DNA of 26,508 bases from Apopatocola sp963628785 (GTDB taxonomy: Bacteria; Bacillota; Clostridia; Oscillospirales; Oscillospiraceae): assembly GCA_963628785.1 (NCBI GenBank), contig CAVGGQ010000023.1, positions 1-26,508 of the forward strand. The letters run 5' to 3'. Positions 1-10,424 of the stretch are shown here, one piece after another; position 1 is the stretch's first letter; every line of letters starts with the position of its first letter. A model generated the notes under the pieces. That model was not told the DNA's origin. It saw only the letters and a program-made list of their open reading frames with translations, and made no database searches. Position numbers and translations under genes: made by a program.

Positions 1-48
1 ATGCGTGATATGATACCCTGGTATGTTTATTAAAGGAGTTGTAATTTC

Positions 49-1419
49 GTGTCTGACAAAAGAGAAAACTTCGGCTCACGGCTCGGCTTCATCCTTGTGA
101 GCGCGGGCTGTGCCATCGGTATCGGCAATGTGTGGAAGTTCCCGTATCTCGCCGGACAAAACGGCGGCGGGTACTTTGTGCTCTTCTATCTGCTGTTTCT
201 CGTCATCATGGGCATCCCCGTGATGACGATGGAGCTTGCCGTCGGCCGCGCAAGCCGCAAGAGCGCGGTGCTCGGCTACAAGGCACTCGAGCCCAAGGGC
301 AGCAAGTGGCACATTCACGGATGGTTCTGCATCGCCGGATGCATCCTGCTCATGATGTACTACACCACCGTGTCCGGCTGGATGCTCGCCTACTTCTATA
401 AATTTGTCACCGGCGCTTTCGAGACCGTAACCGTGGAGGCCTCAGACAGCGTGTTCACCGCCATGCTTGACAACCCGACCGAAATGGGTATTTTCATGAC
501 GATCACCGTCGTTGCGGGCTTCCTCGTGTGCTCCGGCGGTTTGCAGAAGGGTCTCGAGAAGATCACGAAGGTCATGATGATCTGCCTTTTCGTTCTCATC
601 ATTGTCCTCGCCGTGCACAGCCTGACGCTCTCCGGCGCGAAGGAAGGCCTGGACTTCTACCTGCGCCCGAATGCGGATACCATCCGCGATGTCGGCATCT
701 TCAATGTGATCACCAATGCCATGAATCAGGCGTTCTTCACACTCAGCCTCGGCATCGCCGCCATGGAGATCTTCGGAAGCTACATGCACGATGACCACAC
801 GCTCACCGACGAATCCATCCGCATCTGCGTGCTCGACACGTTCGTTGCCCTCACGGCCGGCCTTATCATTTTCCCCGCCTGCTTCAGCTACAGCGTGGAA
901 CCGGGTCAGGGCCCCGCGCTCATCTTCATGACACTGCCCAAGATTTTCATCAACATGCCCGGCGGGCGCATCTGGGGTGCGCTCTTCTTCCTCTTCATGA
1001 CATTTGCGAGCTTCTCCACCGTCACTGCGGTGTTTGAGAACATTATCGCCAGTTCCTGCGACAACCACGGCTGGAGCCGCAAGAAGTCCGTCATTATCAA
1101 CGGCATCTTCATTTTCGTCATGAGCATCCCCTGCGTGCTCGGCTACAACATCTGGAGCGGTGTCCACCCGCTCTTCGGCAGGGACATCCTCGATTCCGAG
1201 GACTTCCTCGTGAGCAACCTCCTGCTCCCGCTCGGCTCGCTCATCTATCTGCTCTTCTGCGTCTCCTCCAAGGGCTGGGGCTTTGAGAACTACCTTGCCG
1301 AGTGCAACAAGGGCACGGGCGTCAAGATGTCCGCAAAATTCAAAGTGTACTTCCGCTACATTCTGCCGCTTCTCATTCTCGTCATCCTCGTTGTCGGGCT
1401 CATCCCGATCTTCCAATAA
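49..1419 (+). CDS. Sodium:neurotransmitter symporter (NSS/SNF) family transporter
   Basis: Inner-membrane secondary transporter expected to couple sodium entry to uptake of an amino acid or related amine; the substrate cannot be read from the sequence. The 456-aa protein opens with the family's TM1 signature (SAGCAIGIGNVWKFPY, about residues 18-33), followed by NGGGYF and the GIPVMTMELAVGR segment ending TM2. I count about 11 hydrophobic segments, the last at about 432-454, which matches the short bacterial 11-helix members (MhsT/TnaT-like) rather than 12-helix LeuT. The start is GTG at 49, chosen because AAAGGAG (32-38) lies at good spacing and the protein starts just before TM1. Its stop codon TAA (1417-1419) is part of the ribosome binding site of the next gene, so the two are probably cotranscribed. 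Family assignment is firm; substrate unknown. Confidence 0.93.
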   Translation: MSDKRENFGSRLGFILVSAGCAIGIGNVWKFPYLAGQNGGGYFVLFYLLFLVIMGIPVMTMELAVGRASRKSAVLGYKALEPKGSKWHIHGWFCIAGCILLMMYYTTVSGWMLAYFYKFVTGAFETVTVEASDSVFTAMLDNPTEMGIFMTITVVAGFLVCSGGLQKGLEKITKVMMICLFVLIIVLAVHSLTLSGAKEGLDFYLRPNADTIRDVGIFNVITNAMNQAFFTLSLGIAAMEIFGSYMHDDHTLTDESIRICVLDTFVALTAGLIIFPACFSYSVEPGQGPALIFMTLPKIFINMPGGRIWGALFFLFMTFASFSTVTAVFENIIASSCDNHGWSRKKSVIINGIFIFVMSIPCVLGYNIWSGVHPLFGRDILDSEDFLVSNLLLPLGSLIYLLFCVSSKGWGFENYLAECNKGTGVKMSAKFKVYFRYILPLLILVILVVGLIPIFQ

Positions 1420-1431
1420 GGAGGCTGCGCC

Positions 1432-1818
1432 ATGGCATCTTCCTACTATAAGCCATGCCCGGAGCTTGACCAGTGCGATGAGCTCATAGAGAAGTACTGG
1501 GACACGGAGGAGTACGACAAGTGCTTTGCCGGTCACCTCGAGCTGGCCGAAAAGGGCTACCCGCTCGCCGAATGCCAGGTCGGGTACTTTTACTACCTCG
1601 GGCTCGGCACGGAAAAGGATCTCGAAAAGGCCCTGTACTGGACGAGCCGCGCCGCCGAGCACGGCGACCGCGATGCGCAGTACAACCTCGCCACGCTCTA
1701 CGAAGCCGGTGAGGGCGTGGAAAAGAACATAGAGACAGCCAAACGCTGGTATCTCGAAGCTGCCCGCCAGAAGCACCGCGAAGCCGCCGCCAAATGCCGC
1801 AAGCTGGGCGTTCTCTGA
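1432..1818 (+). CDS. Small Sel1-repeat (TPR-like) protein
   Basis: A 128-aa protein without signal peptide or membrane segment, so probably cytoplasmic. It carries two Sel1-like helical repeats, at about residues 43-78 (AECQVGYFYYLGLGTEKDLE, then a KALYWTSRAAEHG helix) and 79-114 (AQYNLATLYEAGEGVEKNIE, then TAKRWYLEAA). A third, partial repeat follows. The N-terminal 40 residues are acidic and contain two cysteines (C9, C15). Such repeats form protein-protein interaction surfaces; the partner is unknown. Start ATG 1432 follows TAAGGAGG (1417-1424), which overlaps the transporter's stop codon, indicating tight coupling with the NSS gene. A terminator follows directly, so this is the last gene of its transcript. 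Confidence 0.85.
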   Translation: MASSYYKPCPELDQCDELIEKYWDTEEYDKCFAGHLELAEKGYPLAECQVGYFYYLGLGTEKDLEKALYWTSRAAEHGDRDAQYNLATLYEAGEGVEKNIETAKRWYLEAARQKHREAAAKCRKLGVL

Positions 1819-1828
1819 ACATAAAAGC

Positions 1829-1880
1829 AGCACAGCACCCGACCGGGAGATCCGGTTCGGGCGCTGTGCTTTTGCTTTTT
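1829..1880 (+). terminator. Rho-independent terminator after the Sel1 gene
   Basis: AGCACAGC (1829-1836) pairs with GCTGTGCT (1863-1870). An inner stem of CCCG-A-CCGG pairs with CCGG-T-CGGG with one bulge. The 3' side runs into TTTTGCTTTTTCTT. It begins 11 bases after the TGA of the Sel1 gene. Confidence 0.9.
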
Positions 1881-2010
1881 CTTATTCGGGCATTGGTTTT
1901 ACCTGCACTTTTCGATCCACCGCTTCTGCATCGGCTCGGCGTTATCGACGCTGCTACCGCGGATGGCGAGGCCTTTCCATTCCGTGTGAATGTATCCGTT
2001 TATTATAACG

Positions 2011-2033
2011 GTGCCCCGCTTTCGGCGGGGCAC
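2011..2033 (-). terminator. GC-rich hairpin ending the uvrA-ahcY operon
   Basis: A perfect 9-bp inverted repeat, GTGCCCCGC (2011-2019) and GCGGGGCAC (2025-2033), with a 5-nt loop, starts 6 bases after the ahcY stop codon. The downstream minus-strand sequence (GTTATAATAAAC) lacks a real U-run, so it may be a weak terminator or a stabilising 3' end structure. It lies between two convergent transcription units. Confidence 0.6.
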
Positions 2034-2039
2034 TTGAGC

Positions 2040-3287
2040 TTATATGCCTTTATTGAGATAGGCTTTTTGTTCTTCGGTCAGGGTGTCTATGGTAATGCCG
2101 AGGGTCTCGAGCTTTTTACGGGCTATGGCGTCATCGATCTCGTGGGGGACGCGGATGACGCCGGGGCGGAGCTCGGTGCGGTGGTCGGCGAGGTATTTGG
2201 CGCTCATGGCCTGCACGGCAAAGCTCATGTCCATGATCTCCGCCGGGTGTCCGTCGCCGGAGGCGAGGTTCACAAGCCGCCCCTCGGCGAGCACGAAGAG
2301 CGTGCGGCCGTCCGGCATCACGAAGCCTTCGATGTTGTGCCGCGCCTCATAGCGCTCGACGGCCATTTCGCGCAGTGCCGCGACATTGACCTCCACGTCG
2401 AAGTGCCCGGCGTTGGAGAGAATGGCGCCGTCCTTCATGAGTGCGAAGTGGCGCGGGGAAATGACATTGTCGCAGCCCGTCACGGTGACGAACGCATCGC
2501 CGCGTTTGGCGGCCTCGTCCATGGAGAGTACGGTGAAGCCGTCCATATGCGCTTCAATGGCGCGCACCGGGTCGACTTCGGTGACGATGACGCGCGCGCC
2601 GAGACCGTGGGCGCGCATGGCGACGCCCTTGCCGCACCAGCCGTAGCCGCAGACTACAACCTCCTTGCCCGCGACAACGAGGTTCGTGGTGCGCATGATG
2701 CCGTCCCAGACGCTTTGGCCGGTGCCGTAGCGGTTATCGAAGAGATGCTTGCAATCGGCATCGTTGACGAGCATCATCGGGAAGCGCAGCTCCCCGGCGC
2801 GGTCCATGGCCAGCAGACGGATAATGCCCGTGGTCGTCTCCTCGCAGCCGCCGATGACCCGGGGGATGAGCTCGGGGTATCTCGTGTGGATGGTGTGTAC
2901 GAGATCGCCGCCGTCATCGATGATGATGTTCGGGGCAGTCTCTATGACGGCGTTGATGCAGCTCCGGTACTCCTCGGGGGACGCGCCGTGCACGGCACAC
3001 ACATGCATGCCGCCTGCGGCGAGCGCAGCGGCCACGTCATCCTGCGTGGAGAGCGGATTGCTGCCCGTGACGTGCATTTCCGCGCCGCCCATTTCCATGA
3101 CGCGGCACAGCCACGCCGTTTTCGCCTCGAGATGCACCGAGAGCGTCACGCGAAGTCCCTCGAAGGGACGCATCTTTTTGAAATCCTCCGCTATGGTGGC
3201 AAGCACCGGCATGTGCCCCGCCACCCAGCGGATTTTCTTTTCCCCTTCGGGAGCGAGAGAAATATCGGCAATATGATTTTCATACAT
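2040..3287 (-). CDS. ahcY: S-adenosylhomocysteine hydrolase family protein (thermophile/archaeal-type)
   Basis: Cytoplasmic NAD-dependent enzyme that splits S-adenosylhomocysteine into adenosine and homocysteine, relieving product inhibition of methyltransferases. The 415-aa protein shows the substrate region (H52; DDGG at 124-127; E150; K180, D184 and N185 in DADCKHLFDNRYGTG), the Rossmann NAD loop GYGWCGKG (214-221), and SNAGHFDVE (291-299). Instead of the HMT-containing signature of the common bacterial and eukaryotic enzymes it has VHLEAKTA (51-58), and it ends LTEEQKAYLNKGI with no K-x-x-x-Y-R-Y tail. Both are features of the short Thermotoga/archaeal-type group, some members of which act on S-inosylhomocysteine. 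Start ATG 3287 is chosen because AAGGAG lies 7 nt upstream and homology begins there; the open frame extends further but is shadow. It follows the mreB-like gene after 13 bp, as last gene of the operon. Confidence 0.93.
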   Translation of the reverse strand: MYENHIADISLAPEGEKKIRWVAGHMPVLATIAEDFKKMRPFEGLRVTLSVHLEAKTAWLCRVMEMGGAEMHVTGSNPLSTQDDVAAALAAGGMHVCAVHGASPEEYRSCINAVIETAPNIIIDDGGDLVHTIHTRYPELIPRVIGGCEETTTGIIRLLAMDRAGELRFPMMLVNDADCKHLFDNRYGTGQSVWDGIMRTTNLVVAGKEVVVCGYGWCGKGVAMRAHGLGARVIVTEVDPVRAIEAHMDGFTVLSMDEAAKRGDAFVTVTGCDNVISPRHFALMKDGAILSNAGHFDVEVNVAALREMAVERYEARHNIEGFVMPDGRTLFVLAEGRLVNLASGDGHPAEIMDMSFAVQAMSAKYLADHRTELRPGVIRVPHEIDDAIARKKLETLGITIDTLTEEQKAYLNKGI

Positions 3288-3300
3288 GGCGGTACTCCTT

Positions 3301-4353
3301 TTACTTTTCGGCCTTGAGAAGCTCACGCTGGCGGGCAATGTTCTGCATGCCCTCCTCCATGGAATCGAGGCGGCTGAGCATGCGGCCCGCACCGAACGCG
3401 GTGCAGGAGAGGGCGTCGTCCGCCACATGCACCGGAACACCGGTGCGCTCGGAGAGAAAGGTATCGATGCCGTAGAGCAGACTGCCGCCGCCGGACATAA
3501 CGATGCCGTTTTCGGAGACATCCGCCACCAGCGCCGGTTCCGCGCGTTCGAGCACCTTGCGCACCGCATCGAGAATGAGCTCGGCGGGCTCCGCCAGTGC
3601 CTCGACCATCTCGTCGGAATTCACCGTGACGGAACGCGGCAGACGGGTCATGAGGCAGCGGCCCTTGATCTCTTCATAGCCGATCTCCGGGCGCTGCTTG
3701 ACGCAGCCGATGCTCTTTTTGATCTCCTCCGCCGTGCTCATGCCGATGAGAAGGTTGTACTTGCGGCGGATATACTTGACGATCGCTTCATCGAATGCCG
3801 CGCCGGCAGTCTTAATGGACTCGCACTCGGCGACGCCGTTGAGGGAGACGACGGCGACTTCCGTTGTTCCGCCGCCGATATCGATGATCATATGGCCCTC
3901 CGCACGGTTGGCATCGAGGCCGGCGCCGATGGCCGTAGCCACCGCCGAGGGGACAAGGTAGACCTTGCGTCCGCCCGCTTCGATAGCGGCGTTGACGATC
4001 GCACGTTCCTCTACGCCGGTGATGCTGCCCGGTACGCAAACGAGGATGCGGGAGCGGAAGAAGCTGAAGCTCGTCACGCGGCGAATGAATTCGCGCAGCA
4101 TTTCGCAAGTCATATCATAATCGGAAATGACGCCCGCAACGATGGGGCGCACGATCACGATATTGCCCGGTGTGCGTCCGACCATTTTGCGCGCCGCTTC
4201 GCCGTACTTGATGGCACGGCCGGACTCGCGGTCCACGGCGACCATCGTCGCCTCGCGCACGCGGATGCCGCTGCCCGCCACATACAGGATGGTAGTGTCG
4301 GTGCCGAGGTCAATGGCAATATCTTTTTCGATGACAGTAGATAGAATAGACAT
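3301..4353 (-). CDS. mreB: MreB/Mbl-family actin-like protein
   Basis: Bacterial actin homologue that forms membrane-associated filaments guiding peptidoglycan synthesis in rod-shaped cells. The 350-aa length is normal. Visible nucleotide-binding parts are the phosphate-1 loop DLGTDTTILYV (15-25), the PTPGNI-like segment GRTPGNIVIVRP (59-70), phosphate-2 IIDIGGGTTEVAVVS (156-170), and the adenosine motif MSGGGSLLYGIDTFL (286-300). It is somewhat divergent: the usual GTANT is GTDTT, and the family's NEPS/VVA element reads REATMVA (34-40). No mreC or mreD is adjacent, so this may be an Mbl/MreBH-like paralogue. Start ATG 4353 has AAGGGA 8 nt upstream. It lies 31 bp after comF in the same operon. 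Confidence 0.88.
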   Translation of the reverse strand: MSILSTVIEKDIAIDLGTDTTILYVAGSGIRVREATMVAVDRESGRAIKYGEAARKMVGRTPGNIVIVRPIVAGVISDYDMTCEMLREFIRRVTSFSFFRSRILVCVPGSITGVEERAIVNAAIEAGGRKVYLVPSAVATAIGAGLDANRAEGHMIIDIGGGTTEVAVVSLNGVAECESIKTAGAAFDEAIVKYIRRKYNLLIGMSTAEEIKKSIGCVKQRPEIGYEEIKGRCLMTRLPRSVTVNSDEMVEALAEPAELILDAVRKVLERAEPALVADVSENGIVMSGGGSLLYGIDTFLSERTGVPVHVADDALSCTAFGAGRMLSRLDSMEEGMQNIARQRELLKAEK

Positions 4354-4384
4354 AATCAGAGTCCCTTCGTGTATGTATGTGCCG

Positions 4385-5041
4385 TTATTTGCTGTTTCGT
4401 TTACAGGCCACGGCTGCGCCGCGAACGCTTGCGGCTCCGGCCGTAAGGAGCATGCGGGCGCACTCGGAGAGTGTGGAGCCGGTGGTAATAATGTCGTCAA
4501 TGAGAAGAATGTTTTTCCCGCGCACCGCTTCCGCGCTGCGGACGACATAGCAGCCGGAGATATTGGCACGGCGCTCCTCCGCTGTGTGCAGCGTGGACTG
4601 CGGCGGGACATCCCGCGCTTTGCGCAGCACCGGCACGGCCTCCGTGCCGAGCACCCCGGCTGCCGCTTCGGCGAGCAGCTGTGCCTGGTCGTAGCCGCGC
4701 TTGTGCTTTCGTCTGGCGCTGAGCGGGATCCAGGAGATCATATCGAAGTCTGTGATACCGCGGCGAAGGAGATCCTCGCCGATGAGCCGCCCGAATACCG
4801 CGCCGCGCGCGGGGGCATTGTTGAATTTGTAGGTGAGCATCGCGTGCCGCACCGGCTCTTCGTAGTAGAATGGTGCGGTGTAGGCGTGGACGAAGTCGCA
4901 GCGAAGCTCGATGTCGTCCGTGCGGGGGAGCGTATCCCGGCATGCATCGCACACGCCGTCGCCGCTCTTGTCGAGCAGCCTGCCGCAGAAAGCGCAGCGC
5001 GGCGGGAAGAAAAAGTCGAGGATGCGGCTTTTCAGGCTCAT
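4385..5041 (-). CDS. comF: ComF family phosphoribosyltransferase-like protein
   Basis: A 218-aa protein of the ComF/ComFC/GntX family, cytoplasmic, linked in several bacteria to DNA uptake during transformation; its enzymatic reaction is poorly known. The N-terminal zinc finger is C16-x2-C19 and C31-x2-C34, followed by the family block RKHKRGYDQAQLLA (111-124) and the PRPP-binding loop ILLIDDIITTGST (178-190). Only one base separates the recD2 stop codon (TGA 5045-5043) from the ATG at 5041, and the ribosome binding site GGGAGAGGTG lies inside the recD2 end, so translation is probably coupled. The pairing with a helicase fits a DNA-processing role, but no comEA, comEC or comFA is in view. Confidence 0.9.
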   Translation of the reverse strand: MSLKSRILDFFFPPRCAFCGRLLDKSGDGVCDACRDTLPRTDDIELRCDFVHAYTAPFYYEEPVRHAMLTYKFNNAPARGAVFGRLIGEDLLRRGITDFDMISWIPLSARRKHKRGYDQAQLLAEAAAGVLGTEAVPVLRKARDVPPQSTLHTAEERRANISGCYVVRSAEAVRGKNILLIDDIITTGSTLSECARMLLTAGAASVRGAAVACKRNSK

Positions 5042-5042
5042 A

Positions 5043-7307
5043 TCACACCTCTCCCGCGAGGCGGGCGCGCAGGCCGCTGTAGCGGCGCGTTTTGCGGCCG
5101 TTTTCGATCATCGCCTGCACAACGGCCGTCTCGCCGACGATGACGAGGAGCTCTCTTGCGCGGGTGACGGCAGTGTAGATGAGGTCGCGGCTCATGAGCC
5201 GCGCGGGGGTGCGTCCCGCCGCGAGCACAACGGCGCGGTATTCGCTGCCCTGTGCTTTGTGGACGGTGACGGTGAACGCATGGTCGAGCTCGCCGAGCTG
5301 TTCAAAGGCGTACCAGGCGAGCTTCTCATCAAAGTCGATCCAGATGAGCTCGTTCTCGGTGTCGATGCGGAGAATGGTGCCGAGGTCGCCGTTGAATATG
5401 CCGGCGCCGACTTCCCGCGCACTGCCGGGAGCCGATTCTCCGGACATGATTTTCTCGGCATCACCGCCCCTGCACCATACTATATCATAGTTGTTCCGAA
5501 TTTGCATCACCCGATCGCCCTCTCGGAACACGGTTTCGCCGAATTTTTTTTCTTTTTTTGTCGGTGCGGGCGGGTTTAGCACCGCCTGCAGCCGCTCATT
5601 GAGCGCATATGTCCCCGATTCGCCCTTGCGGGTGGGCGTGAGCACCTGAATGTCGGCAGACGGAATGCCCATGCCGCGCGGGAGGCGCGTGCTGCAAAGC
5701 TCCGCGACTGTGGCGGCGAGTCGCTCGCCGGAGGGACGCTGCAAGAAGAAGAAATCGCCTTTATTTTCGCGCAGATCCGGTGTAACGCCGCTGTTGATGC
5801 TGTGCGCGTTGCGGATGATGCGGCTCTCACCGCTCTGGCGGAAGATCTCCGTGAGGCGCACGGCGGCGACTTTGTGCGAGCGGAGCACATCGAGGAAAAA
5901 GCTCCCCGGCCCCACACTCGGAAGCTGGTCGGCATCGCCCACGAGCACAAGACTGCAACCCTTCGGCAGTGCCTTGAGCAATGCCTGAATGAGCGTGATG
6001 TCTACCATAGAGCACTCGTCGAGGATGACCGCGCCGCACCGCAGCGGATCGTTTTCGTTTTTGCGGAAGGTGAGTTCGTCGCCCTCCGCCGCCCAGGCGG
6101 CGCCGAGGAGGCGGTGGATGGTGCAGGCTTCCTTGCCGGTGAGTTCGGTCATGCGCTTGGCGGCGCGTCCGGTCGGGGCGGCAAGACAGCAGTCGATCTT
6201 CATATCGTCATACAGGCGAAGGATCGCCCGAATGATCGTGGTTTTGCCGGTGCCGGGGCCGCCGGTCACGGCGAGGAGCCGCCGTTCGCACGCGAGGCGG
6301 ATGGCCTCCTTCTGCTGCGCGGCGTAGTGCATGCCGGTCTCCCGCTCGAGCTCCGCGATGCGCGCGTCGGTGTCGATCTTCACGGGGACGGTACCCTCCG
6401 CCATGGCGCGGAGCGTCTGTGCCGTATAGGTCTCGGCATCGTACAGCCGCCGCAAATACACCGCATTCACGCCCGCAACGGTCTCGCGGACGATCTCGCC
6501 CTCGTCGGCGAGGACATCGAGACATTCGTCCGCCGCTTCGCTCTCCACACCGATAAGCTGCGCCGTGGCGGCAACGAGCTTTTCACGCGGGAGGAAGCTG
6601 TGGCCGTTATTGAGATTGTACACCATCTCGAAAATGAGCGCGGCGGCGATGCGCTGGGGGCTGTCCTCCTCAAAGCCGAGGGAGAGCGCGAGCGCGTCCG
6701 CTTCGTCAAACTGTCCGCCGATGCGGTCGGAGGCAATGATATACGGGTTGGATCTTACGATCTCCAGCGCCCCGTCGCCGTAAAGCTTATAAAGGCGCAT
6801 GGCGTACTCGGGCTTCAGCCCGTTGGAGGCGAGAAATTCCATAAGAAGGCGCATGCCCGTCTGGCGACGGAACGTTTCGGAAATATCCCGCGCGCGCCGG
6901 ACGTTGATGCCTTTGATCTCGGCAAGCTTTTCGGGATGGTCGGCGAGGATCTCGAGCGTATGCGAGCCGAAGCGGTTCACGAGCACCGAGGCCGTGGCCG
7001 GGCCGATGCCGCGCACCGCGCCGGAGGCGAGATATTCGTAAATGTGCTTTTCGCCCACCGGCAGAGAGCGCATGGCAGAGGACGCCTTGAACTGTTCGCC
7101 GTGACTCGGGTGGCGCTCCCACGCGCCCTCAACCGTCAGTCCCTCGCCGGGGGCGGCAAAAGGCAGGCAGCCGACGACCGTTAACGCATCGTCACCGCCG
7201 ACATCCAGCCGCAGAACGGTATAGCCGTTCTCTTCGTTCTGGAATATGACGCTTTTTACCGTTCCGATCAGCTGCAGCGAAGAGCGCAGCTCCTGTCCTT
7301 CGTCCAT
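5043..7307 (-). CDS. recD2: RecD2-type ATP-dependent DNA helicase
   Basis: Superfamily 1B 5'-3' DNA helicase that acts without RecBC and helps in DNA repair and replication fork maintenance. The 754-aa protein has the extended N-terminus typical of RecD2: an OB-like segment (about 10-80) and helix-hairpin-helix elements (VRGIGPATASVLV, 98-110; LAEIKGINVRRARDI, 128-142). Helicase motifs are Walker A TGGPGTGKTT (348-357), Walker B ILDECSMVD (428-436), GDADQLPSVGPG (457-468), TVHKAQGSEY (681-690), and YTAVTRARELL (711-721). Start ATG 7307 has a GGGAG only 3 nt upstream, an unusually short spacing, within a region that can fold in two alternative ways. A lysine-rich linker at 584-588 is encoded by runs of 7 and 8 A. 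It lies 36 bp after uvrA. Confidence 0.95.
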   Translation of the reverse strand: MDEGQELRSSLQLIGTVKSVIFQNEENGYTVLRLDVGGDDALTVVGCLPFAAPGEGLTVEGAWERHPSHGEQFKASSAMRSLPVGEKHIYEYLASGAVRGIGPATASVLVNRFGSHTLEILADHPEKLAEIKGINVRRARDISETFRRQTGMRLLMEFLASNGLKPEYAMRLYKLYGDGALEIVRSNPYIIASDRIGGQFDEADALALSLGFEEDSPQRIAAALIFEMVYNLNNGHSFLPREKLVAATAQLIGVESEAADECLDVLADEGEIVRETVAGVNAVYLRRLYDAETYTAQTLRAMAEGTVPVKIDTDARIAELERETGMHYAAQQKEAIRLACERRLLAVTGGPGTGKTTIIRAILRLYDDMKIDCCLAAPTGRAAKRMTELTGKEACTIHRLLGAAWAAEGDELTFRKNENDPLRCGAVILDECSMVDITLIQALLKALPKGCSLVLVGDADQLPSVGPGSFFLDVLRSHKVAAVRLTEIFRQSGESRIIRNAHSINSGVTPDLRENKGDFFFLQRPSGERLAATVAELCSTRLPRGMGIPSADIQVLTPTRKGESGTYALNERLQAVLNPPAPTKKEKKFGETVFREGDRVMQIRNNYDIVWCRGGDAEKIMSGESAPGSAREVGAGIFNGDLGTILRIDTENELIWIDFDEKLAWYAFEQLGELDHAFTVTVHKAQGSEYRAVVLAAGRTPARLMSRDLIYTAVTRARELLVIVGETAVVQAMIENGRKTRRYSGLRARLAGEV

Positions 7308-7343
7308 AGACTCCCGTTTCTTTCTCCCTCAACGGGAGAATGC

Positions 7344-10193
<2,850 letters not shown>

Positions 10194-10249
10194 GTGCCTC
10201 GCAGTGTCATTTTCCAAAAGAGATATTGACCCATTGTTTTAACTGATAT

Positions 10250-10278
10250 ATTATACCGTATTTCCCCCACTCTGGCAA
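10250..10278 (-). promoter_or_regulatory. Sigma-A-type promoter of the uvrA operon
   Basis: On the minus strand TTGCCA (10278-10273) and TATAAT (10255-10250) are separated by exactly 17 nt, with a consensus -10. The start of transcription would fall near 10243, leaving a leader of about 50 nt before the uvrA ATG. No LexA-type box was recognised. Confidence 0.8.
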
Positions 10279-10345
10279 GGATTTCTTGCACGGAAAATGC
10301 GGAATGCACTTTTCCTCTCCCCTGCGCTCGCGGTTCGGAAAAGGA

Positions 10346-10374
10346 TTGCAATTCTTTTGACAGTTTGGTATTAT
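10346..10374 (+). promoter_or_regulatory. Promoter of the polysaccharide operon (extended -10)
   Basis: TTGCAA (10346-10351), a 17-nt spacer, and TATTAT (10369-10374) preceded by TGG, which makes an extended -10. A second -35-like TTGACA (10357-10362) lies in the spacer but has no good -10 at standard distance. The 13-mer AAAAGGATTGCAA (10339-10351) also occurs in the argS promoter. The wecB ribosome binding site AAAGGAGGG is at 10412-10420. Confidence 0.65.
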
Positions 10375-10424
10375 ATATGAGTTATAGCATAGGTGAGTTA
10401 TAAATATGATTAAAGGAGGGCGGC

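Noticed and set aside
1..33. Possible end of an upstream gene (RDMIPWYVY, stop TAA 31-33)
   Set aside because: The stop overlaps the transporter's ribosome binding site, which resembles operon spacing, but ten codons are too few to support a call.
1794..3317. Long plus-strand open frame (507 codons) opposite ahcY
   Set aside because: It lies antisense to a well-supported SAH hydrolase; its sequence is His/Asp/Ala-rich and shows no known domain, as expected of a shadow in GC-rich DNA.
10194..10217. Longer uvrA start at TTG 10217
   Set aside because: There is no ribosome binding site before it, whereas ATG 10193 has GAGG and gives the usual UvrA N-terminus.
10357..10362. Consensus TTGACA upstream of wecB
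   Set aside because: No acceptable -10 lies 16-18 nt downstream (the best is TATAGC at about 20 nt), while TTGCAA with an extended TATTAT at 17 nt is better.
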